From NCBI GenBank assembly GCA_008931825.1, contig QXVZ01032917.1, positions 134,655 through 198,654 on the forward strand: DNA of 64,000 nucleotides, read 5' to 3'. Positions 35,604 to 47,959 of the stretch are shown here, one piece after another. Under the pieces are notes generated by a model, which saw nothing but the letters and a program-made list of their open reading frames with translations, searched no databases and was not told the DNA's origin. This stretch comes from Phallusia fumigata (lineage: Eukaryota > Chordata > Ascidiacea > Phlebobranchia > Ascidiidae). Positions within the stretch are counted from its first letter, which is position 1; the number at the start of each line of letters is the position of its first letter. A program made the translations under genes and the position numbers.

Positions 35604-38600
35604 ATGTTGACCAAACTATTTGCGTGCGCGTTTTTAGCAAGCTTTGCATCTGTTTCCATTGATGCTTATGGAGGTCGCAATGCTGAACCTGCCAAAACTT
35701 ATGTTGTGGATTTGGATGCACCTCCATTACAAAGGTAGTTTTTTTTAACTTTGTGAGTTTATTTAGGGTTACTTACATGTTTTGGTTATATTTTGGCAAA
35801 TTCTTGAATTTTGTTTACAAGATGGCAAAAGGTGCTTCAATCAGCGGATGCAAACTTCATACAACAAGGGATTGACAAGCTACTAAGGTATGTGATGGTG
35901 GTAAAAAAATCTATGCCAAGCACAAATGTAATTTGCAGTTTCACAGAGTTGCCCTTCCAACTGAAGCTCTTGTTAAGCTTGTGGAGGCTATTGCAAAAGA
36001 TATTGAGCATTTTATTCCTCAACCATATGCTGATGAAATTCGTGGCATCAGTCAAGTAACTGGAATTCCTCTTGGAGACTTAGTGATTTCCAACATAATA
36101 TATGATGTGTCAGCATCTGGAACAGGTCACAGCAAGTAGGTTGTTTATGTAAAAACACAGACATGCAAAAATTACAGTGTGTAGTAAAATGGGTTAATTT
36201 TTTGTAGGGCATGCACAAGCATTGTCACTACTGATCGCAATGGAAAGATATATCATGGGCGAAATCTTGACTATGCGGAACCAAGTTTTTTAAAAAACCT
36301 AACTATACAAGTTGATTTTCACCGTAATGGAAAGGTTAGCAATATAGTTTCCCTGTTTTTTGCCATATACAGTACCTTAATATTGAGATTAGGTTGAAAT
36401 TTGATTCTTTTAATGTATGATATAGTCACTGTTCATGGCAACTACCTACATGGGTTATGTGGGAGTGATTACTGGCAGCAGACATGGAGCATTTTCCATC
36501 AGTGGAGATGAGAGAAATGCTGGAAAATGGTGGAACAATCTTCTTGCAGTTGCAGAAGGATCAGACATAACATTCTTTCATGAACGCAGGGTAAGTTGCC
36601 TGTTCACAAAAATTTGCAATACAGAAAAGCTATGATTTGAATCACTAATTGTTTGCTCAAACCATTTGCAGCAAATTTTGCATGCATTTGCGGCGGTAGT
36701 TGAAATTTAATTTAACTTGATTCTCTGGTTGTGTACACAAAATGTTCTTTTATGGCATTGAAAATGAATCAACTTAACATGACTATGAACAATAGTTAAT
36801 ATTTTGTCATGTCAAGGGGACCTTTTTCATTATTATTTCGTTCTGATATTAAATTGAAAAATTGGCACTATTAGTAAAAGTTTTCTCACAAAGATCTTAA
36901 TGAAGGACAAGGACAAATAGAGCTAAATAAAGGACTGTCCTTTGAAATAATGGACGGTTGGGAACCCTACATACAATTAAGCCTTTGGTTTTATGATGTG
37001 GGTAACTTTGAGAAAACCGAGTAGTAGTAGTTTTAAACAAATTGCATGAAAAAGTTGTATCTCAATTCTCAACTGTAAAATGAAACCATTTCATTATTTT
37101 TTTAGATTTTGGAAAGTAGTGAGACATACAAACAAGCTTTGATGGAGGCAGTGGTGCAACCCACCATTGCCCCAGTTTATTACATTATAGGAGGGATCTC
37201 ACCTGATGAAGGGGCAATTGTGGTGCGCAATGCTCATACTCTGGCCAACTTTACAATGTTGGGAATGGACCAAACACATCCGTAAGTTTCAATCTGCTGT
37301 TTTGATGGTAATGCCATGCCTCAGTTCTGCACATTGGTTAAAAATTAACACACTGTTATTGTAAATATCAGTCTGGTGTGTAACAGCAAACAGTGGAGGT
37401 TGATCATATGATTTTTTGCACTGCAGCCTTTAATATTAGGTTATGTTTCAATGTGAAATATTTTAATCGATGCAAAGTAGTTATTAATTTGGATACCCCC
37501 AGTTACTTGGCACTAACCAAGATAAACATTTTTTGATTTTGTTTTGCCATTAACAAGACAAAAACTATAAAAAACTTTAAAATAGAAAACTATAAACTTC
37601 GAAAGCCGCCCTTTGTACTTCATAAAAAACACAGCAGGTGTAAAACCTCACCTTTAACAAACAGTTAGTACATAATTTACGTTAAATTAGACTCTATGAG
37701 AAGATACATGCCGGTAAGTTTTATTGGTCATCGTCGAATGCGACATTTTTTTGCGTACTCAATTACGACTGATGTTGTTAATGTCATTTTAACAGTCGTT
37801 ACGCATTTTCCCTTTTTGCCGCCGCGTTTCCGGAACATTTCTGATGTTAACAACAGCGTTTGTCGAAACGTAGAAATTTTATTTACGACGAAGTTCTGGT
37901 TTGTATCTTGTTCAAATAGATGGTATTTGGTGGAAACCAACTATGACCCATGGAAAGCACCTCCAGCATCCGATGACAGAAGAGATGCAGCTATCCGTGC
38001 AATGAACAGAGTCGGACAAAATGCAATGAATGGAGATATGCTGTACAAGGTGGGTTTGGGGTATATTCTGTCACCTGTTTTCACAAAACAATCAACCATT
38101 ATACGGTTTAATAGATTTTTTCGCCGTTGTTGTGCTAACTTTACAGTTGGGAACGCGGTCATATGAAGTTTGGAAATATTGTATTTTAAAGAAAGGCTCT
38201 TGTATGCCCGCACTGCTTTACAAAATCTAAATATAACTGCTGACACGACGAAAGTATAAAAGTATAGGACGTCACTGGTTGTGCAGGTCACTAAGCGTTT
38301 CAATAACGCAAACGTTTGCATCAATTTGCTTAGCTAGTTGCTCAACGGTAAAACGTCGTTTAGCGCATGAGGTGCATGATGGGCTTTGTTGGTGGACAAA
38401 GGTTAAGCGCGCTGAGTGTAAACCGTTGTAAGAAAGTGTTATATGTTGGTCCAGGCATTTAGGAAATGAGCAAGTGCATCATCAGAATCAATACAGTGGT
38501 AAAATTCACCTGTAGGCTTCTCTAAAAACTGTTGTTTAAAGACAGTGAACAATCAGTTAAGGAAAAGCGAAGCAAATTTGGCAAAGGCAAACAAAAAATA

Positions 38601-39049
38601 CGAAAGGAAGTGACCGTTTTCAAATATAAGTCGAGTTGCATACCTTTTACACAAATACTGTCAGTGAAATCTGTGGTTCGACTAATGGCTATAAACGTTA
38701 CGAAACAAGTTGCTGGAACAGCACTGCAGTACCGAGAAAGCTGCATGGATTCAAATTCCACAGCCATTCAGATTTGTTTCCAGTTCAATTGCTTGCTGTT
38801 TGTACGTGCTGAAAGGGTTTGCTTTTAAGCATTCTTAAAAACTATATCGTACAGCAATTTATTTCAAAAAATACCCAAAGTTAATGGTATTTAAAAGTAA
38901 GACATCAAATCGTGTACTATTACATGTTTGTTCAGGTGCTGTCAGTTCCTCTAGTCTTTAACAAAGATACAACGTACACCACTATTATGAGCGCGGCTGA
39001 TGCTTCAGTGTATCGAACAATGATCAGATGGGACGGACCGAACGAATAA
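35604..39049 (+). CDS. NAAA: N-acylethanolamine acid amidase-like hydrolase, copy 2
   Basis: Tandem paralog of the preceding gene with the same eight-exon plan: 35604-35734, 35822-35887, 35947-36135, 36208-36334, 36426-36590, 37106-37281, 37920-38049, 38936-39049; 365 residues. The only exon-length difference from copy 1 is two codons missing in exon 2. The signal peptide is LFACAFLASFASVSIDAYG. The predicted catalytic cysteine is residue 131 (KACTSIVTTD). YHGRNLDY and VETNYDPW are intact, so the enzyme should be active. GATTACAG eight bases before the ATG looks like a splice or trans-splice acceptor. Exon 6 (ILESSETYKQALMEAV) has diverged from copy 1, whereas exons 7-8 are almost identical at the base level. 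Confidence 0.92.
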
Positions 39050-39583
39050 CTTGCTCTTTTCTATCCTATGTTTTGTGTAGCGATTTACACTGTGCAATAC
39101 AATTTTATTGATTCCTACATATTTTCTTCTATTTGTCTCTTTTACGTTTTTGTTGTTGATAATGGTGCAAAATTAGTACTGGCATTTAAACAGACATGGT
39201 TCAAAAGAAAAAAATTGTAACTGCGTTTTTGTGTTCTGTTGTTCAGACAGTTTGTGACTATCTAATCAAATATGTGTTATTTAATTTTGACCTTCAACTT
39301 AAGTTCATCGTCTTTCTGCCGCCTTCTCGATATTTTTCTTGCAATGCCTGTTTTACATTGAAAACATAGTACAAAATCGTTTCATTGAAAATGGTTAAAA
39401 TTAGTTTTTAAGATCCATAGCTGCAGAAAGATTGTCCTTCAATGTGGAAATTTATTGTCAGTAGTCGATTCTGACTTCTAGGTAAACAAGCGCACTTCAG
39501 TCAGTAATTACACCACCAAACATAAGAGGAAATGTAGCGTCGATGCAAATCATCCATACAAATGTGGTTAATGGTTGAAGCAG

Positions 39584-39589
39584 TTTATT
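39584..39589 (-). terminator. Poly(A) signal for membrane protein gene 1
   Basis: TTTATT on the plus strand reads AATAAA on the minus strand, 39 bases past the stop codon of the minus-strand gene ending at 39628. The gene converges on NAAA copy 2, whose stop is only 578 bases away. Confidence 0.55.
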
Positions 39590-39627
39590 TGCTGACGTGT
39601 CACTTTATAGAACAAACAATTGTACAC

Positions 39628-42600
39628 CTAACGTCCGTCCACAAATATTGAGTTTACACAGCCTACGGGTTCCTTTTTCTTAATTTTGTTTTCGTTTAGA
39701 TCAGCAGAGTCGTTACAAACAGAAGCAAACAGTTTCTCAAACAACACAAGCGTCGCACCGACACAAAACGTGAAAAACAAACTGTAGGCGATCAGAAGAA
39801 ACAAGGAACTCACGCTTACGTTCTTGGTGAAAACCCCCAGCACAACAAACATCATGTACACCGTAATAATTGCGCCAATAAAGACAACATGCCTTAACCA
39901 GTGAGGTAAGTACCGTTCAGTTTGCATTGTACACACGCCTAGCTTTAGCCACAGCCAGATGCCAGTCCAGGCAAGAAGCGCACCAACATACAACAGGGCT
40001 GGAACGAAGCACAATTGGTAGAGGCTATTGAACCCAAGTTTTGTGGGGTCGTTCCCATCCCTTATTACTGTGGCGCTAAGACTGAGCACGGTTATGATGT
40101 ACAAAGCAGGTGGAATAGAACGTAACCATTGAGAAACTTGTTTCCAAAAGGACAGTCCAAAAATCTGAAATTTGAGATAAGCATTAAAATTGTAGTTTGA
40201 TGCATAGGGATAGAGGTTGACTTGGCGTTGGTGTGATATTAAATTATTTACACTGTCAAGTAAGAGTTAAATGAAAGCGTAAACACTATTTGTTTATTAA
40301 ATCTGTACTATGTCCGTGGCAGAGCGAGCTGGTTACATCGTAAGAAACTTAACATTTTATAACTAACACATACTGTGAAATAAACTTTGAATCAAGGACA
40401 TCTACCGTTGGCTGGTTTAAACAGTTACCAACTATACTCAGCAATAAAAACCTTTTTGTAATAATGAAACTGAGAAAAGTCACATAAGTTTCATTCACAG
40501 ACAGCAAGGATAACCCACCTGTGTAAACGCCAGAAGAAATCCGAATCCAAAAGCGATTAGTGGCCAATCGCTGCTTCTATCTGTTGTGTTAGTAACTTGT
40601 ACAGCCACTACTGTCCCATGAATTAGAACCCACGATTCATTAAGAAGTCGCCAGTATCTGGGTTTGGAAATTTGATGCTTACAAGCGGTTACGGATTGAG
40701 TTCTTTTGACCATTTTTTATTTGTTTACAGTGGACAGATTAAATGATCCAAAAGTCAATTTTCTGAACAAAATCCGTTATTGGCCCCCAAGATGTTTTAA
40801 ACTAACTTAAAAGCAAAAGCAACTTTTTAGTGTTTCTTTTGAAAATATACTGGCCCAAACAGTTCTTGCAAGCGACATACTTTAGTCATCAAACGTTTTG
40901 GCAGTATAACTCATGCCAACATCAGTGAATAATTTGTAAGAAATTAGTATATTTAGTCAATTTGAATTTCATTTTCAGTAACCATTGCAATATCGAAACC
41001 AATAGTTTTGGTTAAAAAGACCTCCAATCTATACCTGTTTAAGTGAATCTTTGTGAAGATAAGACTTCCTTGAAGCATCACAATTGCTGTGTGGAAAAAT
41101 CCCAACAAGTGTCCGACCGTGTTTTCCATCGGATGATACCAAAATGTGTAAATGACCGCCCACGAAAATGCATAGCCGTGATATCTAAATATCACAACAT
41201 GTACAAAACAGTAGTATTTTTTTGTGTTGAATTTATCTCACCTGATACAAATAGGAAAATTTGCATAAGACACATCAACGCAACGGTTTAGTAATTCGAT
41301 TTCAACGTCATTTCCTTACCTTCGAATTAATCTGATCGGTTCTTGGCTTAATCTGAGTCGATTCGCAACTTGATCATTGGACTTCGGATTGGGCCACATC
41401 AAAATCATACCTCTGTCCTTGTATTCGATTACAATCATGAAGATTGACATCATCACTACCGCACCCTGCCAAGAAATGGTTTATAATACCCTGTGTCGTC
41501 AGTAGAGTTTGTTTGCTAAATTTTAGTGTTAATTAGTCACGAGCAAGAATATTTCCTGAAAATTGTAAGCGTCTAAAGTCAGGCATTTTATCAATAGTAT
41601 ACAAGTGTCAGACTATTTGAGTTTGGGCCTCAATATCGTTGTGTAAAATTTTACATTTTCATTAAACAATTTTTTTTAGAAAGTAGGCTAAATCACACAA
41701 AAGAAAGAATAAATCCACACTTAAATTTATGATCGCTTGTTGTAAAACCACGGCAACGGTTATAACGGAAAAATCAAAAACAAAACACCATATTGCGAGA
41801 TTCGGGTTTAGTGGCCACAAAAGGTTTCTGTTTCTTACCAGTGAAGAGAAAATATCCACATCTTGTGCCAATCCATCGTAAGTCCAATGTGTGTGAACAA
41901 GGTGGATTATGTGAAAAAGGACGTTTACCGACAGCAATACCCAGTTGAACCATTGTAGATCAGTTCTGAAAAAATAAATTTTGAATTTGTTGTGCCTCAA
42001 ATTCCTACACTTGTGTGTTCGATGCCAAGCTTACTTAAAGCGAACGAAACACCGACATGTATTTTTTACAAGAAACGGCTGTACGAAGTTTAAAGTTTCC
42101 AATTGGTTCACACAAGGTCCGTTTCTAAGCTTTGGTTTTTGTATTAATTAACACAACTTTGGTAATAAAGGTCTTTATTAAATTCTTGTCTGGCGCGTCA
42201 AACGTCCAACCAACTTTTTAACAACCGTCGCTTATAAAACTATGAGAAACACTGAGCTGCAGCTTAAAAATAATCATTAGCTTACAATATGTATAGGGGC
42301 TTCTAAAATTAAAAAGTAAGCTTCCTTTACGCAATGTGTTGTCTTAATTGTCTTAAAACTAAAATTTCTTTATTATTACATCCATATTTACAAAACTTTA
42401 AAGGTAATATTGTTTCATACAAGTGAATTCGTTATCACTAGAAAAATTGTTGGCTTACATGTAAGCCGGATTAAGTGTGTAGTAAGCCATAACGAGTTTA
42501 AGCCATGACCTGCTTCTAGCCGGACTGTTTTAAGCCACTTGGCTTAATTTAACTTGCCACATTTGTTTCTAATGGCTAAAAGCCAGTTATATTTTTATCA

Positions 42601-45600
42601 CTTTTAAGCTCTCACATAACCGCTCATCCTAGCATAACCGCTCACCCAGCGTTGTGTTTTGATTCCTACATGGAAATTGTCCACATACTTTTATACCTTT
42701 AACTTGATCACCTATTTTGAGCATTATTCAACCGCGACCCATTACGTATTGTTGGCCCTTGGCACATTGCATAGCACCAAGGGTCGCGGTTGAATAATGC
42801 TCAAAATAGGTGATCAAGTTAAAGGTATAAAAGTATGTGGACAATTTCCATGTTGGAATCAAAACACAACAGCTAGGACGAATGGTTATGTGAGAGCTTT
42901 AAAGTGACCTACAAGCTAACACTAAACATGTAACACCACAAAAAATCATTTTAAGTTTTCATTGAACGAAGCACTATCACAGATCCAAAAAAATACCACA
43001 GAAACACACTATTATCCCCATACAACTTAATATTTTTTAATTGTGTACAAATTCAAATGACATAATGAATTTACAGTATACTGACATGTCACTAACAACA
43101 AAGCAGTTTGTCTGCAAATGTGAAAAAGACTTCTGGGGGCTGCTAAAGTAAACAACGAAATATACAAGTAGCATATTAAGTATCTACACAAAATTTAATA
43201 ACTTTCCACACTGCACTGGCTTGCCAAATATGATGTGATCTGTTAATGCAGCATACATGGACTTACACGAGCTTGGGTATGTTAAGTGGCTTATTGTAAG
43301 CCAAATTGGATTGAAACAAGCCATTTTGGCTTGATCTAAGCCAAAATATTTCTAGTTTGCTAAAATTTCAGTTACCAGTTGGAGTAATTTAAAGGTAAAG
43401 GGGCATTTGGGTTTTTATAATCTGCGGCCTCAACAAGGCTAAGATCGACACTAGCTGGAGCCAATCCAAAAGTGGCATTTTTGAGCGAGAATAAAACTCT
43501 CGATTTGTGCAGTTTTAAACAAATTATCCCCTAAGCATCTGCGCATGTGCACGCATATACGTCACAATTACGTTTGATAATGCCTTATCACCACGATTAT
43601 AGGATGTAAGTTCTCTAGTACGTGTCTGCAGCTTATCTGTGAGTTTATTTTGAGCGTACATAGGTACTTTGAGTTGATATCGCCGGCAAAATAAGCAAAG
43701 TCGCATAAATGGCGACCAGAAAACTGAATCGATGCATTGACACCGCAACGTACATTCTCAAAAATGTGAGGCCCCAAGCTATTCGTGTTTACAGGTCCCC
43801 CTTGTAGCAAACCACGAGGTGTCAGATGTCAAGATTCCAATCTGATTTTAATTTTATGTCATGCAACATGATCAGCTGCCGTAAACGTTTGGCCACCTTG
43901 ACATTACCGCACGATAAGCAAGAGAAATTATATGTTGTTTGCTGTACTTGTAGATTTTGGCAGGGCACCCTTTATGCAGAACCTTAAGTTTCGTAGTAGA
44001 TTTTACACTTACCTGGCCTACATGCAGAACCTTAATTTTCGTGGTAGATTTTACACTTACCTGCCATTGATGGTGCCTTTTTCAATGACACCATATTTAT
44101 GTTACCACACTTTCCAAATAAGCGAACTAAAAATCTAAATCATTTTTACTGTTTTATTCAGGCACTGTTTTTCCGCACAAATACTAACCTTTTATTTGTG
44201 CAAAAGAGTCACATAAAAACACGTTTTTTCTAACTACTCCATGTTTATATTTGGCCTTTTTGCTTTTCCACATACCCGTACTTCTTTCCACTCGATTTGT
44301 TTGAATTGATGACCTGCGCTCGGTATAACAAACCCCAAATAAGGAGTTGGTGACTTGAGTAGAAAATCCAAACCATTGCACGAGTGAGGGTGGTGACATC
44401 ATCAGGAGGCAACTTCCAAAAATACCAGTGAGCCGTACAATCTACACCAGATCTTCCTGCATAAAATGTAATATATGTCGTTGACCGAAAGTTAGGCTTG
44501 CTTTTATGTGCTAAACCAGAGGTTAAGTATTACATGTTGGGTTTGCCTAATGGTTTTGCGATACGTTTTATTGATCTAGCGGCAGCGATTGAGATGCATT
44601 GCGATTCGTTGACTTCATCTGCCCTTTTTATTTTTCATTTTATTTGTATCGTTTTATGTTTTTTTGTAGCTGCCAGACTGTGACTATGTTTGAAGGACGC
44701 CTAAATCAACAGTAAAACTTACGTAGTAAAGCAAACACATCAATACTTGCGGATTACCAGAAAAAGAAAACCACTTAGACAGTTGACTGCAACATTTTAA
44801 ACTTTTACAAACCGCTTATTACCGGGTGTTCTTTACTATGACTAAGTTAGCATGAAAAGTTGCTATCTACGGTTCCGGCTTTTTTGTTTGCGTAGGCAGC
44901 CATTTTCGATCCATTAGAGCTCATACCCGACGAAATTGTGCAACTATGTACAAGGATGGGCACATGTGGCGCATATAATGTGGAACTAATTAAAGCTTTT
45001 CTGTGATAAGGACCCAGCCAGCACGAATTTTGCGGCTTTCCATTAATCCCTTTACACAGCCCCAGTCATTATCGTTGGGATACACGAGAACATATCGCGC
45101 CATGAAAGATCAGCAGTTGCACTTGAGCTGCTGTTTGACGGCTGAAACAACCGTGAATTATCGATTCTCGATGCACTAATGTACTTGCTGGCTGTTGAGC
45201 CGTTGTTTGTGTTTTTAGTGGAAAGTGGTTTAATGCACACATAAAATGTTTCGGGAAGCCGTGTTGACATCAGTCCAAATATCTTTTGGAAGATTGCGAA
45301 AGGCCACGATATAAAAACTACCTCCCCAAAAATGATTTATTTATGATACTTGATTTCAAGATTTTGCAAAGTTCGAGTAAAATACTTTATGATTAATTTG
45401 ATTTTGAAAATGCGCAGGTCGAAACATCTGAGACAATTAAAAGAGTTAGGTTAATGCGAAGTTGTCCTAAAGAAGTAAAAGAAAATCCCAACTTCAATTT
45501 TATAATTAGTCGTTAAAATCAATGATGGCTGATCATTGATCCGCACGTGAGTTTTCGTTTTCTTGAGGAGAGTGATATGGTACATCAACAATCGCTGGAT

Positions 45601-46166
45601 TAATATTGGCAAACAAAACATGCAAAATGCAAAATGCCGGTTTTACCATGTTAGCAAATATTTTGGCTAAAAACAAGATTTGCAAACAATTGACATGAAC
45701 TGCTAAAGACGCTACTGGTGTTAAAACTTACCTGGAACTGTGGTATCGTTGCAGCCGAATGGTTCCGGAAGGAAACGGAAGTGTGTGGCATTGTTATCAT
45801 TGTGTGCATAACCGGACGATCCGTATCTTGCATTTCCTGTTTGAACAATTAATGGATTTAATCGTAAAATAGTTTGAATTTATATATTTGTGTTTAACAA
45901 GGACGAACTCGGTGACATTCGAGTGTCATTGTCCACCAAGTCAAAGTTGGGCGAGACGACCGTGAAATCGCTTTTAGGTTTTGTTTTTTATTTAGGACTT
46001 CCTGGACAATAAACATAACACAAAATAAAATGTGCCCCCATATAAAAAAAATAGCTATTCAAAGGTTTATGAAAGTTCTTACCCCATCCCCACACTCCAA
46101 ACAGAAATGAAACAACAAAGACGATTGAAAGTATCCAGACCACCACGTCTTGGCGATATTGGAAAT
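39628..46166 (-). CDS. Histidine-rich multi-pass membrane protein, tandem copy 1 (5' end unresolved)
   Basis: Family not recognised. Exons in coding order: 46166-46083, 45836-45732, 44456-44276, 41965-41839, 41465-41320, 41184-41035, 40657-40519, 40164-39628; 488 residues without a short first exon that I could not place. About eleven hydrophobic spans. The first (VVVWILSIVFVVSFLFGVW) is followed by a loop with FLPEPFGCNDTTVPG and a second cysteine in GVDCTAHWYFW, a likely disulfide pair with an N-glycosylation site. Histidines cluster in HIIHLVHTHWTYDGLAQD and in WYHPMENTVGHLLGFFHT. The C-terminus is longer than in the other copies and ends lysine-rich (NENKIKKKE). All intron phases match copies 2 and 3. 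The long intron 41966-44275 contains a foldback element. The histidines could bind a metal or heme, but this is inference. Confidence 0.75.
42437..43356. repeat. Nested foldback element, about 920 bp
   Basis: Outer ends ACTAGAAAAATTGTTGGCTTA and its near inverse (ending TAAGCC...TTTCTAGT) bound the element, with several extra TAAGCC/GGCTTA motifs near each end. Inside lies a long near-perfect hairpin: about 42599-42740 pairs with 42781-42906 around a 40-base loop, which itself contains a CCCTTGG/CCAAGGG pair. There is no coding potential. It lies in an intron of membrane protein gene 1. Target duplications are not evident. Confidence 0.75.
43974..44069. repeat. Two-copy 48-bp tandem repeat with consensus 5' splice sites
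   Basis: ATGCAGAACCTTAA recurs with a 48-base period (43974 and 44022), with a few mismatches between copies. On the minus strand each copy carries a strong donor-like CAGGTAAGTG. It lies in the intron after exon 3 of membrane protein gene 1, about 200 bases past the real donor at 44275. Confidence 0.6.
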
Positions 46167-47959
46167 CTAAATTTAAGGAAGGGAATACAACAAAATGAAT
46201 ACATATTGCAAATCGAAAGCCTTACTCAAACCAGCTTACCCATACAAACACGATGCCCGACGAGAGTTTTCTTTACTTTGTTCTCCGCAAAGTTGTAAAT
46301 TTACTAGTCTTTTAAAGCTAATTTGCCACACTGACTATTTTGCCCCGACCTTAATACCTGTGTCTATCAAATTATCGTCGACATAACCAGAGGACAACAC
46401 GTCGTTTAAATTTTAACATAGGTCAGTTGTATTTTTGCACAAATCCAAACTCACTGCTCGACTTAAAAACTAGCCATCCTTCCTAAATCCACTTTTTCAC
46501 CGGCGTGTGTTCTACTCGTCTGAATCAGTTTCTCCTATACCGCAGATCGAATGTGCTAAACAAAAGCTTTCAACAAAGATAACCGCAGTCCAAAAACAAT
46601 TTATAACCTGACCATACATGTCAAACAAGCCATCTGAAGAAGATATGGCAACATGTCTATCACACGAACAACTGTAGTATTTTGCACGCAAATCGTGTTT
46701 CAGACCTACTTGTCCGATAAACACAGAGGCCAGGTTTGAAACAACACCTCTCTGCTCGTGTACTGACTTCGTTGCGATATGTGATCGGACTTGTAAGAAC
46801 GGAAACAAAATTAGTGCAATTTGCCTGTTTACATTTATCGATATCAAATTGTGTTCGATAAAAACAAGTAGCTACAGCACGGCACTTACCGTTGAAACGA
46901 CTTTGGCATTCGTCGGAAACAGAGGAGATGTGATCTAAAGATCCGACGGAACAACAACAAACCGAAAGCAAACAGTTGGACAGTCGACACGATGAAATCG
47001 CCAATTATCAGCTCGATTTAGTTACAGTTCTTGTCACGTTACTGCACAAATCGCTATCAAACGTGTGCAACACATACAGAAGCTGACAGGTGTCGGCACA
47101 CCCTAATTCTTATATCCCGAAATTGTTTTTAAATCAAATAGAGCCTGTTGCACGCATTTAATACACCTCTTACGAAATGTCAGTTTGCTGCGGTTGGTCC
47201 CTAATTGTAAACTTTTTGGTTCTACAATACCGCTTCTAAGTGATGAATAAAAGTTTGTCTTTGAAATACTGTTTTGATTTTAAAAACATACGTCCGCTTG
47301 GTGGCGTGAGAGTCAATTTTATCTCAATTTCTGTGTGATCATAGATCCATCATTTGTATGATGCTTCGCTACTAATTTTGTAATAAGTATGTTTGCTACT
47401 GTATTTTTGCATTTAACTTGGGCGTATTTAAGTAGATTTACTTTTATTTGGGATGTTTTTGTTTGGCACCAGTTTTTATTTCTGATTGCACAGTAATCAA
47501 TGTTTGCAACATTCAATTTATTCCAAAAGTAAATAATGCAAAATCAATACGGAACAATTAAAAGCCACGAAAGCAGAGCAATCCTGATATCAAGATGCTC
47601 TCAACTAAAAAGACAGCATCATACGCCAAGTATTACAGATATATCCAAGTGTTTTGAAAGCAGTGCGTAACAATTTAAATATTTGAATGTTTGTGTCGAG
47701 TGTTTCGGCGAATTGTCGGCCACAGAAGCCTATGGCCGCACTTTTGACGCTAAAATGCAAAACAGGCAAACGTATACAATACAACCAATACAGCAAAAAT
47801 ATAAATTTCATAATCACATTTTTTATTGGTACTTGATAAATATAACGACTCCAATATGACGATTTCCAAACAAGGCACAAAATTACAAAGTTCGTGTCAA
47901 ACACAAAACTGTGATTTAGGCTTGGAGCCACCGGCCAACAAATAGTGAACTTTTCTGTT
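46167..47959. other. Region between membrane protein genes 1 and 2
   Basis: Must hold the missing first exon(s) of gene 1 and the 3' UTR of gene 2. An open minus-strand stretch at about 46890-47000 ends at a strong GTAAGT donor, in the phase needed by exon 46166-46083, but it has no in-frame ATG, so it is not called as the first exon. No other gene or repeat is supported. Confidence 0.45.

Noticed and set aside
46660-47004. Minus-strand frame with a cysteine/leucine-rich, signal-like start, ending at a strong donor before membrane protein gene 1
   Set aside because: There is no in-frame ATG; the frame opens directly after a stop with TTG, so it cannot be accepted as the first exon.
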